A DNA stretch of 64,000 nucleotides from Amaranthus tricolor. Lineage: Eukaryota > Streptophyta > Magnoliopsida > Caryophyllales > Amaranthaceae. A model generated the notes under the pieces. It was not told the DNA's origin, searched no databases, and was given only the letters and a program-made list of their open reading frames with translations. The position numbers were made by a program, and so were the translations under genes. This document shows, in pieces, positions 1 to 10,440 of the stretch (the first letter of the stretch is position 1; each line of letters starts with the position of its first letter). The stretch covers positions 17,002,115-17,066,114 of the forward strand of contig NC_080053.1 in NCBI RefSeq assembly GCF_026212465.1, in the 5' to 3' direction.

Positions 1-1509
1 GAAGTTGGTGGCAGTAAGAAGAAGATGCTTAATGACAAAGTTTATTTGCCTCCAGCTTGCTACACATTGTCCAAAGCAGAGAAGCGGACATTTTGTGAGT
101 GTTTGTATGGCATTAAGGTTCCGTCTGGGTACTCATCCAACATGAAGAGATTTGTTAGCCTAAATGGTGAGCTGAAGTTGGGAAGCATGAAATCTCACGA
201 TTGCCATGTAATGATGCAAGTGTTCTTACCAATTGCAATCCGTGGAATACTGCCAAAACATGTGAGATATGCTATTACCGAGCTATGTTCGTTCTTCAAC
301 ACAATTTGTAGTAAAGTTCTTGATCCCTTTAAACTTGATGCACTTCAACTCGACGTGATTGTAACTTTATGCAAGTTTGAGATGTATTTTCTACCTTCTT
401 TCTTTGACATAATGGTTCATCTTATTGTCCATCTCGTTCGTGAGATCAAACTTTTGGGTCCAGTTTTTTTAAGGTGGTGTTATCCTTTTGAAAGACACAT
501 GGGTGTTTTACAAAACAAGGTGAGGAATCCAGCACAACCCGAGGGGAGTATGATTCAAGGCACTGTGAGCGATGAGATTAGTAACTTTATAGCCGAGTAT
601 TTGGCCATGGCAAAGCCTATTGAACTTCCCACCTCTAGACATGAAGGAAGGCTTGAGGGAAAAGGAACAATTGGCTCCAAATCGGTCACACCTCCTCGAG
701 AAAGCCTTCTACAAGCACACTTGTATGTGTTGCATCATATTCCGGAAGTTCATCCTTTTTTGAGTGAGCATTTTGATATATTGCGCGCAAAACATCCTTC
801 TAAAGGGTATAGGGCATTGATGCAGTTGCATAACAAGACGTTTATTAATTGGTTTCATAATCGAGTAATATGCGAAGAACTCAAGGGTGTATCCGAAATT
901 GTTAAGTGGTTAGCTTTTGGTCCTCGTGATGATGTCAACAAATATGAGGGTTACGATGTCAATGGCTTCACATTTTGGACTGAGGGTCAAGACAAGAAGT
1001 CATCGTATCTACAGAATAGTGGGGTTTCTATTTTGGCGTCATCTACATTTTACGCGAGTGCGAAGGATCAAGCGCCGGTTGATGCTAAATTGGTATACTA
1101 CGGGCGGGTACATGAAATATGGGAGCTTGACTACTCTACTTTCAATATTGGTCTTTTCAAATGTAAGTGGGTAGATAATAATCGACGATGCATAAAAAAT
1201 GACGACCCTTGTGGATTCACTCTTGTAGACTTAGCTCGTTTGCGTGATAGTGAGGAGCCATTCATACTAGCCACACAAGCCAAGCAAGTATTCTACATTG
1301 TAGACCCGTCTGATAAAAAATGGTCTATTGTTGTACCGGGAAAAAGAAGCATTCTTGGTATAGGTGATGTTGAGGATGAGGAAGAATATGAAGCTTTTGA
1401 AGACTCCCCTCCCTTTATCAATCCAATATCAGTGGATCAAGATGATGTAGATGATGTAGATGTTGGTTATATGCGTGTAGATCACACGGAAGGAATACAT
1501 TTGAATTAA
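1..1509 (+). CDS. CACTA (En/Spm) transposase, TnpD/TNP2 type, C-terminal part
   Basis: The frame is open from base 1, so the protein starts left of the window; the first Met at 25 is internal. The visible 502 residues match the C-terminal half of plant CACTA transposases. First comes the PPACYTLSK...FCECLYGIKVPSGYSSN segment, then the region usually called DUF4218 (about residues 50-160, with FLPIAIRGILP and RWCYPFERHMG). Next are the NWFHNRV and LAFGPR motifs, and a DUF4216-like segment with YYGRVHEIWELDY and VDLARL. The tail is acidic. The product would bind and cut element ends in the nucleus. The catalytic N-terminal part lies outside the window. No stop interrupts the visible part, so this exon looks better preserved than the genes downstream. 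A diverged single copy of the 169-bp repeat follows it at about 1,535-1,690. Confidence 0.9.
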   Translation, partial: EVGGSKKKMLNDKVYLPPACYTLSKAEKRTFCECLYGIKVPSGYSSNMKRFVSLNGELKLGSMKSHDCHVMMQVFLPIAIRGILPKHVRYAITELCSFFNTICSKVLDPFKLDALQLDVIVTLCKFEMYFLPSFFDIMVHLIVHLVREIKLLGPVFLRWCYPFERHMGVLQNKVRNPAQPEGSMIQGTVSDEISNFIAEYLAMAKPIELPTSRHEGRLEGKGTIGSKSVTPPRESLLQAHLYVLHHIPEVHPFLSEHFDILRAKHPSKGYRALMQLHNKTFINWFHNRVICEELKGVSEIVKWLAFGPRDDVNKYEGYDVNGFTFWTEGQDKKSSYLQNSGVSILASSTFYASAKDQAPVDAKLVYYGRVHEIWELDYSTFNIGLFKCKWVDNNRRCIKNDDPCGFTLVDLARLRDSEEPFILATQAKQVFYIVDPSDKKWSIVVPGKRSILGIGDVEDEEEYEAFEDSPPFINPISVDQDDVDDVDVGYMRVDHTEGIHLN

Positions 1510-1718
1510 GTGATTCACAAGGTATGAATTTAAAGCTTTTAAAAGTTTTTTTGGCACTTGGTTTGTTTTGCATGAAACTTTGCACAAAACACTTATTTGT
1601 TATATATTATTGTGTTGAACGTACGTATTAGAATTGTAAATCATAGTCATATTCTTAATATTACTTAGCTTATGTTCTAATATATTTCTATTCATACTCT
1701 TTCAGGTACTGATATATA

Positions 1719-2572
1719 ATGCATCTATTCAGAGACGAAATTGTCCCCGAGATTGAGACCTCGGATAATGAGCATCGTAGTTACGACAGTGAAGAGGACC
1801 AAATTGTGAGATTCGAGCGTATGGCTGAAGACGCTCCACCTCTAGACAATGATTTTGAGACTGAAGACGCCCCACCAATGGATGCTCCCACTACCAGTAA
1901 GAAAAGAAAAGGGCGAGGTCCTACGAAAAACCTCAAAGTCACAGAACCAATGCATTTGGAATACAATGCATTTGGTCAACCCTGCGGAAAATGGCGTAGG
2001 CAATATGGAAAACAAGTGGGCCTATGTATCCGCAAGATTTCCATATTGCACGCATGGAACGAGGTTCCAGAGGGTTTGAAAAACTCTCTATGGAATGATA
2101 CTGTGGTAAGCAACTTTACTATTTTTACTCATTTAGTTTCATTTTAAAATTAATTTAATTGACAGTAACAAATATAAATTTTTTTTGTAGAATCTTTTCC
2201 ACATCGAGAGCGATGAGGACAAGAAGAATGTGTTTCTTTCAGCTGTTGCTGAAAGATTCAGAGATTTCAAATCCAAGCTAGTAACTGGCTGGATTACGAA
2301 GACCCGTGCCCGTACGACCAAAAAGGTCAAAACGGGAAACGAAGGTGGAGAGCAAGCACCTTCGAAGATGCCCTACGAAATATGGGGTCACATATCGAAG
2401 AGGGATTGGGAGGCCTTTGTTGCCAAAAGAACAACTCCCATAGAAGTTGTAAGTATTTCATATTATATTATAGTTTACCAATTTGAATTTACTTCTTTTG
2501 ATTCAGTCATTAAACTAATACATGACATTCGATTTCTATTGATTAATTAGGAAAAGCGTGGTAAAGCTTCAG
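1719..2572 (+). pseudogene. CACTA second protein, Ptta/En/Spm (TNP1-like) exons
   Basis: Three exons can be read: 1,719-2,105, 2,191-2,448 and one starting at 2,551. Introns have GT-AG borders (gtaagc...tgtag, gtaagt...attag) and the first two exons are 129 and 86 whole codons. The first has an acidic start, then KKRKGRGPTKNL and FGQPCGKWRRQYG, typical of the plant transposase Ptta/En/Spm family. The second holds the VAERFRDFKSKL segment and SKRDWEAFV. The third begins EKRGKASDLAN and then runs into the tandem array. There it is frameshifted: the family motif read as SRSPRGLLEW lies one base out of frame and a stop follows. The protein would be an accessory DNA-binding factor of the element. 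It is truncated, so I call it broken. Confidence 0.75.
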
Positions 2573-5500
2573 ATCTAGCAAACTGTCGACCAGCCCTCCT
2601 TCGGCTCAGCTTCTAGGAGTCCACGGGGATTGTTAGAATGGTTATAGGACCTTGATAGCTAGATCCAAGTACCAAGATTCCATTTCAACTTTAGCCTAGG
2701 TCCTGGATGCATAGGTTTGGTCTCCACGTGTCGTGCAAGGTGGTCTGGTCACTAGTTTGATGCTGTCAATTTCGCGTTTTTATTTGTCAATTTCGTGCGT
2801 AAAGTAGGTCAAACATGGTTTGTTATGCACGAAACTTGGCACACAACACTATTTGGAATATATTATTGTGTTGAAATGGTTAGAATTGATAATAATAGTC
2901 ATATGCTAGAAATTAGAAGTTAAGTTGCGATTTTATGCGTTTTTAAGAGTTTTTGTCAATTTCGCGCGTAAAGTAGGTCAAACATGGTTTGTTATGCACG
3001 AAACTTGGCACACAACACTATTTGGCATATATTATTGTGTTGAAATGGTTATACTTGATAATAATAGTCATATGCTAGAAATTAGAAGTTAAGTTGCGAT
3101 TTTATGCGTTTTTAAGCGTTTTTGTCAATTCCGCGCGTAAAGTACTCAAACTTGGTTTTGATGCGAAACCGGGGCTGATTAAGGCCTTGGTTATGCAAGG
3201 ATTAATGTTGTGTGTAAGCTTTGATTAATGACATAGTCAAAAACTACAAATGATCATGAAAAGAACACGAAACAACCACAAACTCTTAAACAAAATTCTG
3301 ATCTAGCAAACTGTCGACCAGCCCTCCTTCGGCTCAGCTTCTAGGAGTCCACGGGGATTGTTAGAATGGTTTTAGGACCTTGATAGCTAGATCCAAGTAC
3401 CAAGATTCCATTTCCACTTTAGCCTAGGTCCTGGATGCATAGGTTTGGTCTCCACGTGTCGTGCAAGGTGGTCTGGTCACTAGTTTGATGCTGTCAATTT
3501 CGCGTTTTTATTTGTCAATTTCGCGCGTAAAGTAGGTCAAACATGGTATGTTATGCACGAAACTTGGCACACAACACTATTTGGCATATATTATTGTGTT
3601 GAAATGGTTAGAATTGATAGTAATAGTCATATGCTAGAAATTAGAAGTTAAGTTGCGATTTTATGCGTTTTTAAGCGTTTTTGTCAATTTCACGCGTAAA
3701 GTAGGTCAAACATGGTTTTTTATGCACGAAACTTGGCACACAACACTATTTGGCATATATTATTGTGTTGAAATGGTTAGAATTGATAATAATAGTCATA
3801 TGCTAGAAATTAGAAGTTAAGTTGCAATTTTATGCGTTTTTAAGCGTTTTTGTCAATTTCGCGCGTAAAGTAGGTCAAACATGGTTTTTTATGCACGAAA
3901 CTTCGCACACAACACCATTTGGCATATATTATTGTGTTGAAATGGTTATACTTGATAATAATAGTCATATGCTAGAAATTAGAAGTTAAGTTGCGATTTT
4001 ATGCGTTTTTAAACAAAATTCTGATCTAGCAAACTGTCGACCAGCCCTCCTTCGGCTCAGCTTCTAGGAGTCCACGGGGATTGTTAGAATGGGTTTAGGA
4101 CCTTGATAGCTAGATCCAAGTACCAAGATTCCATTTACACTTTAGCCTAGGTCCTGGATGCATAGGTTTGGTCTCCACGTGTCGTGCAAGGTGGTCTGGT
4201 CACTAGTTTGATGCTGTCAATTTCGCGTTTTTATTTGTCAATTTCGCGCGTAAAGTAGGTCAAACATGGTATGTTATGCACGAAACTTGGCACACAACAC
4301 TATTTGGCATATATTATTGTGTTGAAATGGTTAGAATTGATGGTAATAGTCATATGCTAGAAATTAGAAGTTAAGTTGCGATTTTATGCGTTTTTAAGCG
4401 TTTTTGTCAATTTCACGCGTAAAGTAGGTCAAACATGGTTTTTTATGCACGAAACTTGGCACACAACACTATTTGGCATATATTATTGTGTTGAAATGGT
4501 TAGAATTGATAATAATAGTCATATGCTAGAAATTAGAAGTTAAGTTGCAATTTTATGCGTTTTTAAGCGTTTTTGTCAATTTCGCGCGTAAAGTAGGTCA
4601 AACATGGTTTGTTATGCACGAAACTTCGCACACAACACCATTTGGCATATATTATTGTGTTGAAATGGTTATACTTGATAATAATAGTCATATGCTAGAA
4701 ATTAGAAGTTAAGTTGCGATTTTATGCGTTTTTAAGCGTTTTTGTCAATTCCGCGCGTAAAGTACTCAAACTTGGTTTTGATGCGAAACCGGGGCTGATT
4801 AAGGCCTTGGTTATGCAAGGATTAATGTTGTGCGTAAGTTTTGATTAATGACACAGTCAAAAACTACAAATGATCATGAAAAGAACACGAAACAACCACA
4901 AACACTTAAACAAAATTCTGATCTAGCAAACTGTTGACCAGCCCTCCTTCGGCTCAGCTTCTAGGAGTCCACGGGGATTGTTAGAATGGTTTTACGACCT
5001 TGATAGCTAGATCCAAGTACCAAGATTCCATTTCCACTTTAGCCTAGGTCCTGGATGCATAGGTTTGGTCTCCACGTGTCGTGCAAGGTGGTCTGGTCAC
5101 TAGTTTGATGCTGTCAATTTCGCGTTTTTATTTGTCAATTTCGCGCGTAAAATAGGTCAAATATGGTTTGTTATGCACGAAACTTGGCACACAACACTAT
5201 TTGGCATATATTATTGTGTTGAAATGGTTAGAATTGATAACAATAGTCATATGCTAGAAATTAGAAGTTAAGTTGCGATTTTATGGGTTTTTAAGCGTTT
5301 TTGTCAATTTCGCGCGTAAAGTAGGTCAAACATGGTTTGTTGTGCACGAAACTTGGCACACAACACTATTTGGCATATATTATTGTGTTGAAATGGTTAG
5401 AATTGATAATAATAGTCATATGCTAGAAATTAGAAGTTAAGTTGCGATTTTATGCGTTTTTAAGCGTTTTTGTCAATTTCGCGCGTAACGTAGGTCAAAC

Positions 5501-6390
5501 ATGGTTTGTTATGCACGAAACTTGGCACACAACACTATTTGGCATATATTATTATGTTGAAATGGTTATACATGATAATAATAGTCATATGCTAGAAATT
5601 AGAAGTTAAGTTGCGATTTTATGCGTTTTTAAGCGTTTTTGTCAATTCCGCGCGTAAAGTACTCAAACTTGGTTTTGATGCGAAACCAGGGCTGATTAAG
5701 GCCTTGGTTATGCAAGGATTAATATTGTGCGTTAGCTTTTATTAATGACACAGTCAAAAACTACAAATGATCATGAAAATAACACGAAACAACCACAAAC
5801 ACTTAACAAAATTCTGATCTAGCAAACTGTCGACCAGCCCTCCTTCGGCTCAGCTTCTAGGAGTCCACGGGGATTGTTAGAATGGTTTTAGGACCTTGAT
5901 AGCTAGATCCAAGTACCAAGATTCCATTTCCACTTTAACCTAGGTCCTGGATGCATAGGTTTGGTCTCCACGTGTCGTGCAAGGTGGTCTGGTCACTAGT
6001 TTGATGCTGTCAATTTCGCGTTTTTATTTGTCAATTTCGCGCGTAAAGTAGGTCAAACATGGTTTGTTATGCACGAAACTTGGCACACAACACTATTTGG
6101 CATATATTATTGTGTTGAAATGGTTAGAATTGATAATAATAGTCATATGTTAGAAATTAGAAGTTAAGTTGCGATTTTATGCGTTTTTAAGCGTTTTTGT
6201 CAATTCCGCGCGTAAAGTAGCCTAAACTTTGTTTGTTTTGCACGAAACTTGGCACACAACACTATTTGGTATGTATTATTTTGTAGAAGTTGTTAGAATT
6301 TAAAATCATAGTCATATTCTAGAATTTATGTGTTAAGTTGCGATTTTATGCGTTTTTAACCGTTTTTGACACTAACTTCTATTTTCTTTT
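2572..6390. repeat. Higher-order tandem array inside the CACTA gene
   Basis: Five large units start with gatctagcaaactg at 2,572, 3,300, 4,023, 4,920 and 5,816 (spacings about 728, 723, 897 and 896). Each opens with about 215 bp containing the transposase-exon fragment (the reading that gives SRSPRGLLEW). Two to four copies of a 169-bp unit follow (gtcaatttcgcgcgtaaag..., spacing seen at 2,786, 2,955, 3,124). Some units end with an extra piece around ggctgattaaggccttgg. The array ends at a 3' splice site (ttttcttttag) at 6,392, so it lies in an intron. Diverged single 169-bp-type copies sit at 1,535-1,690 and 6,199-6,370, which suggests the unit arose from intron sequence of the element. Confidence 0.9.
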
Positions 6391-6392
6391 AG

Positions 6393-6693
6393 TGCTTTCA
6401 ACAACCTCCTTCTTCCGTTGACTGCAACTACTACGCGCTGAAGTTTATGGACGATATTATAAATTCCGTGAAGGAATTTGGAGTCGAAAATATAGATGCC
6501 GTAAGTATTTGTTACGTTCTTAATTAAATATATTATTGGTAAAATATAATGTTTTTATATTAATAGCTTTTATTTTAATATTATAATATAGGTTTTAAAC
6601 GACATTCCGAGGGAAACACGCGCTTTGAGAAGTGAAGAGATGCGCGAATTAAAAGACAAGATTGCCGTGTATCTTGCTAATATTTGTCCTTGA
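6393..6693 (+). pseudogene. Ulp1-type cysteine protease C-terminal remnant of the CACTA element
   Basis: Two exons: 6,393-6,500 (36 codons, after ttttag, before gtaagt) and 6,592-6,693 (after atatag, stop TGA). The first reads QQPPSSVDCNYYALKFM, which matches the QQPxSVxCGYYVM block of Ulp1/C48 SUMO-protease domains found in many plant CACTA elements; the Cys would be the nucleophile. The second is a charged C-terminal helix ending NICP. The upstream half of the domain, with the catalytic His and Asp, is missing; the tandem array occupies its place. The phase is clean, so the exons themselves are not decayed. Confidence 0.7.
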
Positions 6694-6734
6694 TAAATTG
6701 TAATTACTACTATTGATTATTTTTTATAGTTTAT

Positions 6735-6790
6735 TTAATGTGTATATATATATATGTACGTACATATTATATTATATATATATACGAGCG
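6735..6790. repeat. AT-rich dinucleotide run
   Basis: Alternating TA stretches (tatatatatata around a gtacgtac core) lie just downstream of the protease remnant stop codon. Simple-sequence character is directly visible; no function is claimed. Confidence 0.8.
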
Positions 6791-6914
6791 AGAGTTTATT
6801 ATTACAAAGAGATTAATGTTGATTATCTGTGATTATCATTGGATTAATCACTGTTATTACATTGTAATATTATTGCATTATTAAAAGGATTAAACGGAAA
6901 AAGAAAAAAAAAAG

Positions 6915-7179
6915 ACACTTATTGCTGCGGTTTTAAGCCTGACCGCACCAAATAATTCCACACTTATTGCTGCGGTTTTTCCCCCTGACCGCAGCAAATA
7001 ACACACAGTATTTGCTGCGATTTTAGCCCATGACCGCAGCAAATAATGCCCTTATTTGCTGCGGTTTTGAACCGCAGCATTTAAAGTAGGACATTTGCTG
7101 CTATCACTATTGCTGGGGGCCAAAACCGCAGCAAATAATGGCAAAAAAACCGCAGCAAACGAGGTTTTTTCCACTATTG
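6915..7179. mobile_element. CACTA 3' subterminal repeats and terminus
   Basis: About ten short repeats in both orientations, built on TTGCTGCGGTTTT and its complement ACCGCAGCAAATA, are the usual transposase-binding subterminal region of CACTA elements. The run ends GAGGTTTTTTCCACTATTG at 7,179. A perfect CACTA end would read TAGTG, so one base differs. From 7,180 the sequence matches the copia copy at 11,483, so this is the insertion boundary. The left end of the element is outside the window, so the 3-bp target duplication cannot be checked. Confidence 0.75.
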
Positions 7180-9679
7180 ATTGATGATTTTTCTAGAAAA
7201 GTTTGGTGTTATTTTGTAAAACATAAAAATGAAGTTTTTGATGTCTTCTTGGAATGGAAGATGATGATTGAAAAGAAAACAGGTATGAGCATCAAGACCT
7301 TAAGAACCGACAATGGTCTTAAATTTGTTGATAATAAATTTCTCAAATATTGTTCTAATGAAGGTATTGTTAGACATAGAACTTGTGCAGGTCGTCCTCA
7401 ACAAAATGGTGTTGCGGAGAGGATGAATAAAACATTATTGGAAAGGGCTAGATGCATGCTAAAACAAGCTAATTTGGGGAACCAATTTTGGGCCGAAGCG
7501 GTGGCTACGGCATGTTATTTGATCAACCGGTCGCCTCATACCGCCTTGAAATTCAATTCGCCACAAGAAGTGTGGTACAACACTCCGGTAAACTATTCTA
7601 GTCTTAGGATTTTTGGTTGTCCAGCTTATATTCATGTAAATGATGGTAAGTTAGAACCTAGGGCTAGAAAAGGTATTTTTGTGGGATATGGAGTGGGTGT
7701 AAAGGGGTATAGGGTGTGGTGTAATGAATCAAAGAAAATAATTGTTTTTAGAGATGTTGTTTTTTATGAAAATAGCATGCTTGTATCTAGTGTTGAAAAA
7801 TCTTTTGATAATGATGTAAATGATGATGCACAAGTGGAGGTTCAACCTTCTAATGTTGATGATGAGGAAAATTATGATGATGTTCAACAAAGATCTCCTC
7901 CTTTGTCCACAACTAGGCAAAGAAGGAAGATCGTGGCTCCAAGGAGGTATATTGAAGAGTGTGATTATGTTGTTTATGCTCTCAACATTGCTAGCGAAGT
8001 CGAAGGGTTAAATGAACCAAGTACGTACAAGGAGGCTATGGCCTCAAATGACTCAAGCAAGTGGTTGATTGCTATGAAGCAAGAGATGGAGTCTCTTGCA
8101 AAGAATAGAACTTGGGATATCGTTGTTGCACCAAAGAAAAAGAAAATTGTGGGGTGCAAGTGGATATTCAAGACGAAGGAAGGTCCTTCTAGTGATATTC
8201 CTCCCATCTACAAAGCAAGGGTAGTTGCAAAGGGATACTCTCAAATTGAGGGTGTTGATTTTCATGAGGTTTTCTCACCGGTGGTGAAACACTCTTCTAT
8301 AAGGGCATTGCTTGCTTTGGTGGCGATGGAGGATTTGGAGTTACATCAATTGGATGTAAAAACGGCTTTTCTTCACGATGAGCTTGAAGAAGAAATCTTT
8401 ATGAAGCAACCGGAAGGTTTTGAGGTAGCCGGTAAGGAGAATCATGTGTGTAGATTGAAGAGGTCATTGTATGGATTGAAGCAATCTCCAAGGCAATGGT
8501 ACAAAAGGTTTGATTCCTTTATGATTTCACATGATTTTATTAGAAGTTCTTATGATAGTTGTGTATATTTTAAGAAGTTTGAAGATGGTTCTTTATTATA
8601 TTTGCTCTTATATGTTAATGACATGCTAATAGCATGTAGTTCTTTGTTTAAGGTGGAGAACTTGAAAGGGTTGCTTTCAAGTGAATTTGATATGAAAGAT
8701 CTTGGTGAAGCCAAGAAGATTCTTGGGATGGAGATTTTGAGAGATCGGGCTAAAGGTATCCTATACCTTAGTCAAAGTAAATACATTGAGAAAGTTGTGC
8801 AACGTTTCTCTATGGATGATGCTAAAGGGGTGTCTACTCCTCTTGCTTCTCATTTCAAATTATCCAAGAATTTGTGTCCACAAACAAAGGCGGAAGAAGA
8901 GCAAATGGTAAGAATTCCGTACACTAGTGCCGTTGGTAGCGTTATGTATGCTATGGTATGTTCTAGACCCGACATTGCTCATGCGGTGAGTTTGGTGAGT
9001 AGATATATGTCTAATCCGGGGAAGGGACATTGGGAGGCGCTAAAGTGGTTATTGAGGTATTTGAAAGATACTTCTAATGTTTGTCTCATGTATGGGAAGA
9101 ATGCAAGCAAGTTAACCGGGTTTTGTGACTCGGATTATGGTGGTGATCTAGATAATAGAAAGTCCACAAGTGGGTTCGTGTTTACTTTGGGTGGTTCGGC
9201 GATAAGTTGGCAATCATCGCTGCAAGATGTGGTTGCTCTCTCTACAACCGAAGCGGAGTACATAGCCGTGGCCGAGTCATTCAAAGAGGCAAAGTGGCTT
9301 AAAGGTCTTGTTGGTGAAATGTGCAATAAGGTGTGTTAGGTAAGTGTGCACTGTGATAGTCAAAGTGCAATTCATTTGGCTAGAAATCAAAATACATTTC
9401 ATAGAAGGTCCAAGCACAATGATATTAAGTATAATTTCATCCGGGATGAAGTTGAGCACAAAAGGGTGTTATTGAAGAAGATTGACACTACGGAAAATCA
9501 GGCCGACATGATGACAAAGTCATTACCTACTACCAAGTTTGAATTATGTGTTGACTTGGTAGGTTTAGCTCCTTGCTTGAAATAATGCTCTTTTGGGCAT
9601 TTTTGAGGTGTGTATGTTTTGATTATGAAGTGGATTGATGAATGTTTTGACTTGGGTGAACTCAAGTCAAGGTGGAGAT
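7180..9679 (+). pseudogene. Ty1/copia copy 1: integrase, reverse transcriptase, RNase H
   Basis: This is the 3' two-thirds of a copia polyprotein, cut at its left by the CACTA element, so gag, protease and the start of integrase are absent. The reading frame from 7,138 begins inside CACTA sequence, which makes its first residues chimeric. Integrase shows TDNGLKF and the PQQNGVAERMNK block with the catalytic Glu. Reverse transcriptase has QLDVKTAFLH and SLYGLKQSPRQWY, but the active site reads YVND where YVDD is expected. RNase H has CDSDYGGD and TEAEYIA. An in-frame TAG at 9,337 separates the last part (HCDSQSAIHLARN, to 9,585). Both defects are shared with copy 2. The purine tract ggtggagat precedes the LTR at 9,680. 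Confidence 0.9.
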
Positions 9680-10396
9680 TGTTATGAATGTTAGTGTGTG
9701 ACTTGAGTGCACATTAAAGGGTTGAATTCATGAGTATGACTCTTGGATGATGGTAACTAAATGGGTGTAATTATGTGTGGAGTATTCATGAAGAATTATG
9801 GGTGTTAATGAAGATTAATGAAGAAAATGAAAGGGTTTGATTTATTGTATGCTCGATCAAATTCTGACAGAGGAAGCAGTAAGGTCGCCCGACCTACCCG
9901 CTCGACCGAGCGGTCAGACAGAATGCCCCAGTTTTGGCTAATACTCGCTCGACCGAGCCGCTCGACCGAGCGAGCTCTCTGATTCGGTCGAGCGGACCCT
10001 CTAATATGCGTGGGATGCTTGTTTTCGACCTTTCAAATCCTTAGAGTTATTTCATAGTATTCATTACTCAATATTAACTATGTATTCAAGTGAGCTATTC
10101 ATCTTCATGTACCTAGTACTATAAATAGGGCTCTCATACTCACACATCAAATACATCAAACACAACCCCTAAGCCAAACACATAGCCTTTTGTTTGTTAT
10201 CTCTATCTCAATTGTAATTCTTCATTAAGAAGTGTTGTTTGTATTCTTTTGATATAATATAAACAGAAACTACACACCACGGAGGACGTAGCCATCATTG
10301 GGTGAACCTCCTTAAATCTTTGTGTCCTTTTTAGTTACATTGTAAAACTTTGTTTTGTTCGTTGTTGTTCGTTCTTAGCATTGTAAATCTTTGGCG

Positions 10397-10398
<2 letters not shown>
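9680..10398 (+). repeat. Copia LTR of copy 1, 3' end missing
   Basis: Starts TGTTATGAATG directly after the purine tract and matches the 749-bp LTRs at 13,983 and 27,273. A TATA box (actataaatag, about 10,127) sits near the middle. It stops at ggcgat, about 13 bp short of the expected CA end, where an ATT microsatellite begins. Compared with the other copies it lacks about 22 bp among the CTCGACCGAGC repeats. Confidence 0.88.

Positions 10399-10435
<37 letters not shown>
10398..10435. repeat. (ATT)n microsatellite at copia junction
   Basis: About 12 ATT units join the truncated LTR to the middle of copia gag. The right flank (attattataagaagggg, then gtag) is the reverse complement of the left flank of the microsatellite at 28,540. 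Confidence 0.9.
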
Positions 10436-10440
10436 AGAAG

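Noticed and set aside
2572..6390. Regular repeats resembling a CRISPR array
   Set aside because: Units of 169 and 720-900 bp, no short spacers, and the region lies in a plant transposon intron.
7729..8265. Minus-strand open frames inside copia pol
   Set aside because: Mirror frames of the conserved plus-strand coding region, repeated identically in copy 2.
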